64,000 nt of DNA from Puffinus mauretanicus (lineage: Eukaryota > Chordata > Aves > Procellariiformes > Procellariidae): NCBI GenBank assembly GCA_023333565.1, contig JAJKFH010000102.1, forward strand, positions 1,178,001 through 1,242,000. Direction: 5' to 3'. The notes below the pieces were generated by a model that saw only the letters and a program-made list of their open reading frames with translations, was not told the origin of the DNA and ran no database searches. Of this stretch, positions 31,991 through 45,000 are shown piece by piece. Both the position numbers and the translations under genes were made by a program. Numbering within the stretch: the stretch's first letter is position 1; each line of letters begins with the position of its first letter.

Positions 31991-34900
31991 CAGTTGAGAA
32001 TGGTCCACAACATATCTGCACCATATGCTAATCATCCTATAACAAATTCAGTGCTGCCAGTGAAATACTTAAAGCTATAGGAGAGAACAGGCCCTGGAAC
32101 AGTTCCCAAGACTTCTGCCGTACCTGGGAAGCTTTTAAGTGCGGTGTCCAGATAGTGTTAAGAAATATGTGCCCCAGTCTCTGGAGGAAGACAGAAAAAT
32201 TTCTATTGGTACACAGCAACCTGACAAAGGGAACAAACTTGCTTGTGCACCCAAATTTAGTGACTAGGTTAACTCGTAGTATACTGTGAGCAGAACCACT
32301 TTACTCTGACAAGTGAGATGAGGTAAGGCCTTTAGAAATATCAATAGCACCTCATGTTCTGCCTCGAGTTGAGGCCGACCTCCAGAGCTTTAGGAAAAAA
32401 TCCTTAAAAGCAAGTGGTGTATCACGAAGAGTATATAAATATGACTAAATACAGATTTAGCTGAAATACATGCATTTTTATAATAATAGTGAGCCTTTTT
32501 CTTTTTGTGTCTTTTTTTTTGGGAAAGAAGATATAAAGGAATGAAGCTGTGGTGGTGAAAGTATACCCTTTATGCTGATATCAAGACTTGTGGGAATTAT
32601 AAGAAACAAAACCTGATGTCAGTTAAAACTGCTTTTGCAAAGAAGCTGCTATAGAGCAGAGCATGTTCTGTTGTCTTATGTCTTCCTTGTGGAGTAAGTA
32701 GATCTTGTGGAAGGAAGTGTACACTTGCGGGAGACAGATTAACTAGGAAGCTGATGAGTATTTCTAACTCTTGTTCAGAGACTCACAGGTAGTGTATTCT
32801 GGATGGGATATCTTGTAGGAATAGGAGAGAAGAATGGGAAGCAGAATGGTGTCTAAAAAGGACAGATAATCAAGATGTTTCCATGTTCTGTGGTGATTTA
32901 AAACGTACGTGTACCATTTACGCTAAACTTTCACATTTAAAAAGGGTGTAACAGGAGTGTCAATTTATGTTTAGAAACAAAATACTCCAAATGACTGCTG
33001 GGTTTTTCCTCAAAATGTTAGGGTCAGGGTTGATGGCCTACATGTTTTTTAATATGTCAAAGTCACCTAAAGATTATCAGGGATTTTTGAGATATTTTTC
33101 TGGGAAGATTTCTCCGTCTGTGTATATGGGGGAGAATGTATCAATTCCCATCCTGTCGTGTTAGGTGAGACAGAACAAAGGCACTGTTACTTTCAGTGAC
33201 CTTGGCAGATGTGCAAGTAGGTGAACTTACTTTAAAAAAACAGAACAAAAAACAAACCAACTTTTAAAAAGGATTGGACATAAACAGATGTTGGTGTTTG
33301 GGCATCTGTTCATGTGCTATCTAGGAATGAGATTCAATCATAATATAAGCAGTTACATTTTTGTCTTCTTTTTGTCTTAATTTCATTCATCCCTTTTGCT
33401 TTCTTGCTGTCAAGGCCATGAGGATAAGTCTATTTGATAAGGATAAACAACCCTGAATTCCATGGGTTCAATGCCTTGCGTCCAGCATTGGCTGGCTTGC
33501 AAACGATTTCCAAAGTAAACTTTCTTCTGTCCTTTTTGTGTGTAATAGTCATTAATTTAACATGAAAAGTAGTGAGCTTTCTTACCTTCCAAAACCAGTC
33601 AAACCTAAAATCTACAATATAGTCCTAAGATAGATGCTTCACATTTTTTATATAAAGTAACATAGCAACCGTAGCTTTTGTAATTGTGGTGTGCACCAGA
33701 AAGTAACAGGAATTCAATTTTTCTCTTAGTCTTGGTTAACACACCTCTAAGTTGTTGTGAATAACCTGGCAGGGTTTTAGTGGAATATAAGCTGTTCCTT
33801 TTTTTTGGAATTCCATCTTTTTTCCCCCTCTCCCTCCCCGCTCTGTTCTGGAGTCCAGGTCCTACTGTATAATCGAGTCATACTTATTCATGATTAACTA
33901 TTTGGGTGTGAATTATGAAAATGTGAACAATTGCTACCTCTGTTAATGAAGTCTAATGTGTCTGCTATGGTGCTTTATCAGATTAAGATGGCTCTTGTAA
34001 AGGCTGACTTTTCTGTTGCTATTATAAAACTGACATTCAAAGCTTTCCTTGTGCAGATAGGAATCAGTGCTACAAGAAAGTTCAGTCTTCTGGAAGCTGC
34101 GTATATGGCTCCCATTATGATGGAAGGCACTAGCCGGGTCTCCGTGCTGTAAGATGTGCCTGCCTGCCTAGTTCGTGATCAAACTGCCCCATTCCTGACC
34201 ATCAGGCAGTGACGCTATTAAGGAGTTGACACCATAAATGTTGCTGTCTATCAGCTGGTGTCAGTCCTGAACAGAAACTGCAGAAAAAAATTCGGGGGAC
34301 ATGTTAGTTGCTGAAGGCTGCAGAAGTTATTCCAAAATTCTTTTTGTTTTAACACATGTAAGCAGAGATTTTCCTGTATTTCTGCAGTATGTTTTTCTGT
34401 ATTTGGTTTGCTTACTTACCTAGAAGTAGTTACTGCGGTATTAGTATTTGTCCTGGAGTAGGGGGAGGTATGAAAGGCATCATGTATTTATGTGACAGGG
34501 AGATTCTCCAGAGGTTAACAAAACTTTGTGTTAACGAATCTTCCATTTTCTGTCAGCTGTAGCCAGGAGTGTCTGAGCCATTGGTTTACATAAAATTCTA
34601 GGTAGAGGGGCTGAGTGTGACAGCGTTGGTAAACACATCTCATTTTATTGGATTCTTTATCCTGAAGTTGATGATAGTAGAATTTTTTACATTTCTACTA
34701 TGCCTGAATACAACTCTCTTATTGAAAACCACCAGATCTTTTGACAAGACTAGTGTACATATTCCTGCCCTCTCTCACTTTATAATTGCCTTACAAGTAA
34801 ATCTGCATGAAGTTGTGCAGGTTGCATTTTACTATTCTTTCAGCATGGTAGGTTCTGATGCAGGAGTTACCAGCTTTCATGCTGCTTTGAATTACCATTT

Positions 34901-37900
34901 TCATTGATGTATAGTTCTGGATATCGCTGTACTTCTTGGAGTGGTAGCTGCTTTGCTGTTTTGAAGGAAGCTTGATTCTCCATTGCTTTTCACTGGCTAT
35001 GACTAGGCTATTGTAATGAAACAGATTCATTTTAGTTGCCACAAGTTGCAGTGTAGTACATTTAAATGTTTACTGTCAGATTGTAAACTTTTTTCACAGT
35101 TCATGGTGTCTGTGTCTGAGTGGTTTTGGACAGTTACCTATGATTTTGGAAGACATTTTTCTTAGCTGGCGCTTCAGGCAGGATGTACTGTTACCTATCT
35201 TATCATTTTCATACAGAAAATGTGTTCATAACTGTCCTTTTTTCAAACTTTTTTCTACAATATTGTGTAATTCTCATCTGTTCTTTTTATGCTTCTGATA
35301 GTCCTTCTTTCAAGCTAGTTAGCGTTTTCAACTAATACTAGTCGATCGTCTGTCTTTGTACTTGCAAAGCTGCTCTACCAATCTCTAGATATCTATATGA
35401 AGTTTTTACTTTGGCTGATGTTAATTTTTTGGGATTTTTTTATTTGGCTTGCAGATAGGATGCTCTTTGGAAGTTTTTGTTCTCTTAGTGAACAGTGAAC
35501 AAGAGAGTTTTGTTTCACAAATGTAAAGGTATGCGAGCTACCTTGAGGAAAAATGGTTTAGCACTGACTTCAGTGGTTTTGTTTTTTTTAAATACTTGCA
35601 GTTTATAGTCTCTTTCTTTGTAATCTTAGTTAGGGGTTCCTGTATTGGTAGAAAGGACCAAAGGTTTTTGAAACCTACAGGAGAGTTTGCAAAGGAAGAA
35701 TGGTCAATACATTCATGTCACAGTTGGACAGTGTTCCTTGTGGTTACTACCATCCTGTAAGGTTAAGGGATGATTTATTTGTGACTAAATTTAGGGTCAC
35801 AGTAGAAGAGGAAAAAAGTAACAGTGCGGCACGTTGGCCTCATGGAAGATAAGAGACCGTACTTCTGAGATTCCTAGTAAAATGCTAGTGTGGGTCAGAA
35901 TATTTAAAAACTTTAACTTTTTTGGTTATGTTGCTATCTGAAAGAAATCTTCCATGTAATTTTTCTTGGACTCCTGGAGGGAAACTAGAATTCTTTCTTC
36001 TTCCTGATTAATTGGTTTTGCGAATGAGAAAAGATGTTTCTGTCACTTTGCTGTTTCCAGGATGAAAGATGTTTTTCCTAGTGTGAATTGTCTTAATAGC
36101 TACTTCTGGTTATGGATTCTTAACAGCAACAAAGTGAAATGGCCAGTGATAAATGCTACTAGAAAAAAAAACTGGGGAAAAAGGAGTTAAGATTTATCTT
36201 GTAATATGTTGGGGTTTTTTTTGTCTTGAACCATGACAGATCTCTGAGTCAGTGAAAATACTGAAACTGGCTGCATGGTTGGAAGGCTGTATTTAGTTAA
36301 TATTTGGAATATTCACAATTTTAAAATCTAACAATGGTATAATGAAAGCTCTCATTTTAAGAGAAATACTGGAGGGTTCTGTTTGCTTATTTCCAAAGCT
36401 TTTTTCTTTTCTTAATCTACTGCTTTTGTTTGGTTTTGCTTTTGAAAAGTGAGTGCAGTGTAATGCATGGTGGTGATGGCAGTGATGTCGGAGTTGTTCT
36501 CCCCAAGTTTCACGTGTGCCCACTCCGGGAATCCCTTCTGTAACCCTAATCAACAGCTAATTCTAGCAGTTGGCTTTCATAGCTTGAATTATTTGAGTTT
36601 TCTGGAGTAACAGAGGGTATGGTGCCTACCTGTGAAACAAAGCTTAGGGCTGAATTAGCATAGGACTGGTATTTCCACTTAAGGTGGACGAGAGCTAACC
36701 TGCCTGCCCAGTATATTAGAAGATGGCTACTGCACAGCACCTGCTGTGGTACCAGCTCCTTCCAGCTGCCTGGGAAGCTACTTTTCCGTCAAGGACATCA
36801 GTCACTTTCATTCTTTGAAAAGCTATTAATGGTTTAACAAAACATTTGCTAAAGCAAGGAGAAAGCAATTCCGTGAGTTTTCCATTTTGGGGGTGATTTA
36901 CTCATTAGAAATGATCTAAAATTTTTTGCGCGCTTCTTGTGTTTGTTAAGCTCTTTACTAGGCGATACTTCTGCATGCAACAGTAATGTACTTCTAGCAA
37001 CGTTTAAACAATGTTTTTTGGGGAAAGTGCTTTAACTAAAACGCACAGAATAAAACATGTGGTTCAAGTTAAACTCATTTAAAGCTGTTAAGTGAGTGTT
37101 TGCACTGATTTACTGTGGTGCGAGTTTCTAGGAAATTAATTAAGTGCTGTGATTTGGATTAATTTTCAAGAGAATCTTTGTGAATACAAGCTCTCAGTTG
37201 AATGTACTTTATGTAGCGTCTAAGAAATCATATTGGACTTGTTTTGAGTGCTCAACTTGGTGTCACAGCAGCATTTTTAGCATTTTGATATCTCAAACAG
37301 TGAGATTAGTCTGAAATAGCTTTTCTATTTGGAAGGAGTGTTTTTCTGGGAAGAAGTGTGATCTGGGGCACAGTGGAAGCAACTGAAGCAACTCCAGTAG
37401 AACACTGTAGACTTTGTTACATAGGTTATATTTCTGTACTGTTTTGCATAAAGATATGTAGCTGAAATAGAAGAAATGTCTGATCTGTAACTTGTATTAA
37501 AAAAAAAATAATCAGTAGGTGGTGTTTTGGTAGCTAACTTCAGTTATTAATGCCACTGGCTATCTTTCCTTGGCCTGTTTTCCTTTACATATGTGTTTAA
37601 AATATTCTGTAGCAATATTGTTGCTAGCTTTGGTTGTCATTTAAAAACGAAGAGAAAGAGAGAGGGAGAGTGAGCACTTGAACTTCTTGAGGATGGCGCA
37701 CAAAACAGTATCAGCTTCCATCAGCTTTGTAAAATTACTCATGCTATTGTATCTTCTGTGAAATAGTGTGAAAATGAAAAAATGCTGGCTTGCACTGATC
37801 TTGTTTTCCATTTAAAACTTAGGGTTAAGCTAAACATTTGAAAACTATTTCTTGTTGTATCTTTTCCTATACTAACTTGTTTCTGAAAGGAAAAACGTTG

Positions 37901-39518
37901 TATCTTTTCTTCATCAGGCTTTTACTTTTTTTCTTTCTACCCTTTCCCAGTATTTTTTTCAATATTATTTTTGATCTTTTCCCCTCCACCTGCTTTTACC
38001 ATTTCTACAATTTCTTTTGTAAGTGTATTCCTCTTTTAAGCCTAATTTTTGATCTGCTTCCTAATTATTATCTCACAAACATGCCTTCAGCCATAGGGTT
38101 TGGAAAAATTGATTCCTAATATCTGGCAAATCTAACTTCCGAGCAGAAGGTGAGGCTAGATGAAAGCTAGTGATGAAAGGAAAGATGTTGGGATTTATGA
38201 GATGCTGCTGCTCTTTGGACACTACCTGGTACTCTTTCATCTAATGGGGAGAGGTCAGACCAGGAATGTTTCACTGTTCTAGTTTTGATTTCAGTTGAGC
38301 CCAACAGTGACTTGAAATGGATTACACTGGAAAAAACAGGGGGAAAAAAGTGAGACCTGTATAATGGGAGTAGTTCTACAGTGCAGTAGTTCAGTCACAA
38401 GAGTGGGTTTCACCCCTGTTTCTTGCTTTTCTACTAGATCTTGACTACTAACAGTGGTCTCAGCCCAGTGCCCCTGTACTAAAGAGATACCTCCTAGCGC
38501 TTGTAGAATAGCATAATGTTGTGGTGCAAAAATAAGGAATTTTATTGCATATGCTACCAGAGCCCATGTTTAAAGAAAAAGGAGAGGGGAGGAGGAACTG
38601 CAACATGATGATGTCATACTGTTCTGTGTTTTAAGAGGTCCCTACTGTTGGAATGATATTATTTAATAGAATTAATCTGAGCTGATTAATGAGAAGTATA
38701 TTTATTTTAATTGAAATCTTTGCTTAACCTGAACAAAGATTTAAGTCATGTTTAGGACTGAATCCCAGTTCGAAAGAAAATAAGAGACTGGAACCAGTTT
38801 TCAGTGCAGGTGTGATTCTCTTGTTCCTCTTAACCTCATTGGTCCCATTACTGTGCGATTGCTGTTCTTTTGGAGTTGTATCTATACTTGTTTAAGCTTT
38901 GTGGTCAGTAATGATTTCATGATTCTTCGTAGTTTCGGTTCTGATTTCTGAGTTTGAAGGAGGGCTGACAGGAACACTAAAAGGACCTGCTAGTCGAGAT
39001 TGTGATCAGAATATTTCAGTCCATCCTACCTTCCCATTTGCAGGATTATTTTCACAGCAGCAGGGTTTAGAAACTGTCCTAGCGAAGCTAGCAATACTTG
39101 AAGGAAAAAAAATACTACTGAATGGGCTTTAAATTTTGATTGTCTCTCTTACTCAGAAAGGTAACAGCATTAGGGCCAGTTAGAAATAGGAAAAAAAGTT
39201 AGACCACTTTTGTAGAGTTCAGGTCATGACCAACAAAATTGTGGCTTGAAAATTGATGGGTTCTTTTCTTCCCTCTCTCTCTTTACTGTGATAATATAAC
39301 AACAGAAAAGCAAGAATAGAAGTTCCTTTTTGCATTTAAATATTAGGGTTTAAATAAAAGATTGCTTTTTTGTGAGTGGGAATTGAAAAGATGCTGGAGA
39401 AGTATAAAGGTAGAATACACTTTATTCTAATGTGGGACAAAATATTGTGTGATAAACTAGGTATTTAATAGTTACTTTTATTGATACAGTTTTTAATATG
39501 TTATTTTTATTGATACAG

Positions 39519-39683
39519 ATATGGTCCTGAACATTGTGAGCACGTGACTTCAAAGATGGACAACTGGGTCTGTTATAAGTTGTGATTGGCCTTAAGCTGA
39601 CTTAAAACTGTTGAAGAACTTAACAGGATTTCTCTCATTCCTGATTTATGCCTATCTAATTGCCTCACACCACCAGCTTAATC
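39519..39683 (+). other. ERC1: ERC1 5' UTR part of exon 2, with three short uORFs
   Basis: The acceptor is GATACAG at 39518. The leader holds three complete upstream frames: 39521-39547 (8 codons), 39556-39585 (9 codons) and 39648-39659 (3 codons). The last is in the same frame as ERC1 and its TAA at 39657 closes that frame. The first in-frame ATG after this stop is therefore 39684. Confidence 0.7.
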
Positions 39684-40352
39684 ATGTATGGAAGTGCTCG
39701 GTCAGTTGGTAAGGTTGAGCCAAGCAACCAGAGTCCAGGGCGTTCACCAAGGCTGCCACGGTCACCACGCTTGGGCCATCGTCGGACCAACAGCACAGGA
39801 GGCAGTTCTGGGAGTAGTACTGGGGGTGGCAGTGGGAAAACCCTTTCTATGGAAAATATTCAGTCCTTAAATGCTGCCTATGCTACGTCTGGCCCTATGT
39901 ATCTAAGTGACCATGAGAACGTGGGTGCAGACACCCCAAAAAGCACCATGACTTTGGGCCGATCTGGGGGGCGGCTGCCTTACGGTGTTAGGATGACTGC
40001 AATGGGTAGCAGCCCTAACATTGCCAGTAGTGGAGTTGCCAGTGATACTATTGCATTTGGAGAGCACCATCTCCCTCCAGTGAGTATGGCATCCACTGTG
40101 CCTCACTCACTGCGCCAGGCCAGGGATAACACAATAATGGATCTGCAGACACAACTCAAAGAAGTATTAAGGGAAAACGATCTGCTTCGCAAGGATGTGG
40201 AGGTGAAAGAAAGCAAGCTGAGTTCTTCCATGAACAGTATCAAGACCTTCTGGAGTCCTGAGCTAAAAAAGGAGAGAGCTCTAAGGAAAGATGAAGCTTC
40301 AAAAATCACCATTTGGAAGGAACAATATAGAGTTTTGCAGGAAGAAAACCAG
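39684..40352 (+). CDS. ERC1: ERC1 (ELKS/CAST family scaffold), first coding exon
   Basis: The exon has 223 codons from ATG 39684 to a donor at 40353 (CAG then GTTTGT), phase 0. It starts Met-Tyr-Gly-Ser-Ala-Arg-Ser-Val-Gly-Lys, matching human ERC1, and ends Leu-Gln-Glu-Glu-Asn-Gln. ERC1 is a long coiled-coil scaffold of the cell cortex and presynaptic active zone that binds liprins, RIM and RAB6 and also takes part in NF-kB signalling. Residues 16-34 are a basic Ser-Pro/Arg-rich patch, residues 35-51 a Gly/Ser linker, and 144-223 the start of the coiled coil (Leu/Glu/Lys heptads from Arg-Gln-Ala-Arg-Asp). About one fifth of the usual roughly 1,100-residue protein is present. Downstream exons lie beyond the window. 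The GTTTGT donor is weaker than consensus. Confidence 0.97.
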
Positions 40353-41120
40353 GTTTGTCATCTAATGTCACTGTTGCGTTAGTGCAGTAGCATGATTAAA
40401 TGAGTTTCATAAACTTGCATGTCACATTTGAGCAGCTAAATTAGATTGGTGCTTTTCACAGGTAATTGGTGTGAATAAGATGTGTTTTCAACTTGCAAGC
40501 CTCTTTTTAAATGTTTCTTGTCCAACTTGTAAGCCACATCTTGAGTGCTCATTTCTCCTTGTGTGTCGTGGTTTTTTTCCTAGGACTGATGCTTAACCAC
40601 TCGGTTTCCTTTTGGAAGTATTTTATCCTGTTGATAATTAACATTTCTATAGTACTTACCTCTTGAAGCATTCTCTGAGATGCAGAATGTACTAACTGCT
40701 GACCCCAAATACAACTGAACTGTTGCTGAATGTTGACAGATAGCCAGTAAAATAAAGTTCACATTACACTGGTCTTATTTTAGAGCCCCAGTTAAAACCT
40801 CCAGACCTGCAGTTTTCACAAACAGATACAAATTGTGTTCTTGGCTACATTTAAGTAACAGTATTTAATACTTGCTCATCTATTGTTTTGTTGTAAGCTG
40901 TGCATATCTTATTATGCAACTATCATAAAGCACCCTACAGTTTTTTTGTAGTGGTCTGGCTAGTTGGAGAATAGGCAGAAGAACAGAGAATCTTGGGCGT
41001 CTAGTTCTTTTGTGTTGTCTCTCTTAAAAGCATTCCGAAATTAGAATAAAACTGAGAGGTTGATTAAAATTGAGGTGTCTTTGTAGTCAGCTCTACTTAT
41101 TAAAAGCTTTTTTAAAATTT

Positions 41121-41178
41121 TCCCACCTATACCTTCTTTTTATACCTTCTTTTTCCCACCTATACCTTCTATACTTCA
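41121..41178. repeat. 33-bp tandem duplication (about 1.8 copies)
   Basis: The unit starting TCCCACCTATACCTTC at 41121 recurs at 41154, with TATACCTTCT also repeated inside the unit. The second copy decays after about 25 bp. Confidence 0.8.
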
Positions 41179-41995
41179 GCTTAATCCTGAAGTACCTACT
41201 TGTCTTTGAGTTAGTGTCCTCCTGTTCAGTTGTTTCTGGCCAAATGTGGGTTAGGCATCTTTCTGGACTCTCCACTAAGAAACCTCACAACTCTTATGGA
41301 AAACAGGCCCAGCGTCCAACTCCAAAAGTTTCCTGAAATGTAAGTCAGCTTTCACCATGACAGAATTACTTTCCCTATTGAATTTTTTAAATATCCAAGA
41401 AAGTTTAATGAAATAGTTTCCATAATTCAAGCGTGATCATGTACTTGAAGCTTTTAAGATATACTTGCCATTTTAGGCAGCACTTTTTTTAAGATTTGCT
41501 TCAGAAGATGGAGGGGATAGGAAAACTGCTGGAGGAAAAAAATAATGCTGGTAGTACTTGACATGTACTAGACATGTTATACTCCACTTTCAAGTGACCT
41601 GTCTTAAATAGTAGATTCCTTTTGGTTAGTGATAATCTGCTACACTGAAGCTGTCTGAGATTTTCTTTTCACTTTTTAAAGAACTGAGTTGAAGAAAGTA
41701 AGTTGATTTTCCTGAGTTAGTATGAAATAATTTAATGAACTTGTCATGTGGTTTTATACCTGTATTGTTACCGAATGGTAAGTATCACAACATTCGATTT
41801 GTTAATGTGTGCAACATTTCGTATTCATTTTCATATGTCTTCCTGGAGTGAAGAAAACGTAAAGTTAAATAATTTTTATTACAAAAGTAGGATTTCCTTA
41901 GAAGGAGTAATCCAGTGAAAATTCTAGTTACAGTGGTACAGTACCAGTACATGGAATACCATTCACTCAACTTTCTGATGCTCTTTGTATTTCAG

Positions 41996-42001
41996 CTGCA
42001 G
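41996..42001 (+). other. candidate 6-nt microexon or recursive splice site
   Basis: TCTTTGTATTTCAG (acceptor-like, ending 41995) is followed by CTGCAG and then GTAAGT (42002-42007), a consensus donor. Used as an exon it would insert Leu-Gln in phase 0 after the ERC1 first coding exon. Alternatively, CAG directly followed by GTAAGT after a pyrimidine-rich tract is the signature of a ratchet point in a long intron. Confidence 0.3.
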
Positions 42002-45000
42002 GTAAGTATTTTAATTCTCAAATTCTTTCCATTTTTGAGTTCTGTTTTCATACTGAAGAGAATATAATAACATTTTTTTCTGAAATGAGTTTTGACATTT
42101 GAGGATGCTGTGGAAATCTTCCAAGAAAAATGCAATGAATGTATGGTATAGAATGGATTAAGCAGTTACTAAATATGTATAGGCTGGAGAACAGTGATTC
42201 CTCTATCTGAGGTTTTTTTTTTTCCTTGTCTTTCCTTTATCCCCTAATTAAACATTTACAGATATTTCCAGGCCGCTGTTCTCTAGGCAATCACTATAAT
42301 TATTACCACACTGGTAGAATTGTGTAACTTTGGTCCAAAAAAAGAAAGGGTGCAATTTAAAAGTAAAAGGGTATTATTGCAATGAGCTGTAAAAACTAAG
42401 AATGCTAATTAATAGATTATAGTTAGCTAACAGTGTGTCCTAATTAAACTCTGAATTCATTATGTCTTCTATAGCCTTCTGGAGTTGGTCACTTCAGCTC
42501 TTTATAAGGAAGATCAGTTTAATAGGATTTACTGTAATTAAACAGACTTCTCTGTTTAGACACTGAACAAGGGATTTCTCTGATCTGTTGGGGGATCAGA
42601 AAAATGTCTTCATTACCCCTCCAGCCTCCCCATAAGATGAGTTCCAGTATAATTGCAGGAACTAGTGTTTTAGACCTCAATACGAGTATTTCAGCACATC
42701 ACTTTTTAATAAAGACTTCTTGCATGGCAGGACTTGTGCTTTATATTAAGTTTAGCTAAGGCCAAATGCATTGTTAAAAATTGACTCATGGGGCCAAGAT
42801 GCTGGCAGACTCATGCCATTATCTGATAGTCATCTCAATCTCTTTGCTGTGATCTTGGCTCTATTCCTCTACACACACTTGATTGTCCCTGATCATATTT
42901 TTTACTGCTGTTCTTTTCACCTCAACTTTGAATGATTGAATTGCCTCTCAGTTTTGGAAGTTATTAAAAATAAGTGAAAATGTGAGCTCTGGTTGATTGC
43001 TACTTCAGCCTCCTGTGAAAAATGCACTGGTGTCTTTGGGTTTTCTTTCCCATTTCTTGGGAACATGTGCAAATAAATCACAATTATTGATGTATTGTTG
43101 CTTACTGATTTCCAAGGAATTTTCTGGATTCACTAAAGATCAGAGAATGAATAGGGAGATAAAAGAGCATGCTGCCTATCCTGAGGCAGTCACATCTCTT
43201 TTTGTTTGGTTGTCTTCTTAGAGCAATAGGTAGCAGGGATATCTTCGATATAATACTGAGAATGTCACGTGCATGCACCTATATAGCTCTCACTTGGGTT
43301 GAGAGTGCTTTAGTCTTGCTCAGTTGTGGTGTTTTCACCAGTTGTGGTGCGGCACAACAGTATTCATCAGCTACTCTGAGCAAATACTACAGCTGTGGAG
43401 TGTAGCATATGCTGAACTTTGCTTTCATCCTTTGTTACTGATCTGGAAGAGCCAGAAAATCCTTTCTTTTCATAAATGGGGAATGTCATTGTCATCTCAT
43501 TTTGAAGAGCGCAAAATTAACATGGAAAGTATTCCTTTAGTTAACATAGGTTCTTGGAAAAATACAATAGTTTTCAGTACAATGTGGATTAGTTAACCAA
43601 TTATACTTTGCAAGAAGCCAAAAGGAGAGTGCAAATGATTTCTCAAAGGTTAACAAACACATGCATATCCAAGGAGGAACTGATGGAGCCAATAAGCAGG
43701 AGCTTGTTTTTGGCATGGTATCACTCTCCTCAGTAGGAACTGTATTTTTCTGAGTTGAAAAATATTTTTTTTTAGTGTGTGTGGTTTAAAGTTTCCCTGG
43801 AAACCTCTTCATCAGAAGCCAGAAGAGGAAAGGAAAGACAGTGAGTATTTTTTGCACTTTGATAGAAATAATTTCTCTGAAGACTGGACCATGGTGTACT
43901 ATGTGGAACTCAAGAACAAAGAAATTCCTTTCAGTTGAAACTTGCTTATAACAAGGTAATTGTCCCTTAAAATAAGTAGTGCAATGCAAATGTGATGTCT
44001 AACGCCCTGCATTGAAATTTCCCACGTTTGACTGATCTACATTTAAGATCTGATTTATGTTTCAGCTGAAATAATGTGGTACTGCTGAAAACATCTTTTT
44101 ACTTCGATGTATTTCTGTAGTCTTTTTGTGATTAGAGGCCTTGGATGTCTGAGCGAGAGAGTTTAATCAAGAAAATATTTCTGAAAGGAATTTCACCTTG
44201 CTTGGGGTAAGCACTTGAAGAACATTCTACTTTATTGTGATGGAGAAGTGTGATGGGTGTACTCCAGCATTTCATCTGTGTTCTTCTCCAAACTTCTGTA
44301 ATTGCATCCTCACAGTCAGAAGTACTCTCCATTTCATAGTACCGTGGAATGAGCATCTCACTTTTTAAAATGTAGTTGTCTGTGTGTTAGCCCCTTAAAT
44401 GCCTTGGGTGCTGCTGTTGTGAGACTGGCTGAGCTTCTAATGAGTACATTCTTCCTCTGAAAATCAGATTAATTCTCACTTCTCCATTGATCTAATTTTT
44501 TGGGGTTTTTTTAATTGTATAAAAAAATTATACTGATTTGTCTTAGTACTGTGTCATTCTAATACTAGTACCATTCCTGAGTTGGTTATTAGTTGATAGA
44601 AAGCTAGACTTTCTCCCATTGTGAATGTTTAATTGTGCAATATGCGGTTCCATAGTCGTTGCTTAAAGGCATTATCTGTATCCCACAATTACACTTAAAT
44701 AATTCTTTCAGTGGTAGAGTTGGCTCTCTAGAATGCTGCCGGCTTTAAGGTTCCCTCTGTCTTTCCCCAGTACAGCATGAAATTGTAACTTAATTCTCTT
44801 TTAGAATAACTCAAAACTAGCTCCTCGAGAGTGCTTGATATCTGAGGCATTTATCAAGTTGCAGCCCTTTGTAGTGACTTCAAAAATTGTCATGTAATTG
44901 CCCAAGAGATGGGTCTTCTGTGTTCTGTCTTTTTGCAATTTTATAAGGAAATAAAATTAGACTTTTTGTGCTTATCTAGCTTCCCCAATGCTCCTTTCTC

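Larger units (their letters stand above)
28609..39518 (+). other. ERC1: ERC1 intron 1
   Basis: This is an inferred 10.9-kb intron between the island donor and the acceptor TTTTTATTGATACAG at 39504-39518. Apart from the GC-rich head it is AT-rich, with no coding exon recognised. One weakly CR1-like stretch is at about 31915-31990. Additional alternative first exons inside the island are possible. Confidence 0.65.

Noticed and set aside
39660..39683. N-terminal extension of ERC1 starting at 39660
   Set aside because: The codon at 39660 is TTG, directly after an in-frame TAA. The ATG at 39684 gives the conserved ERC1 start.
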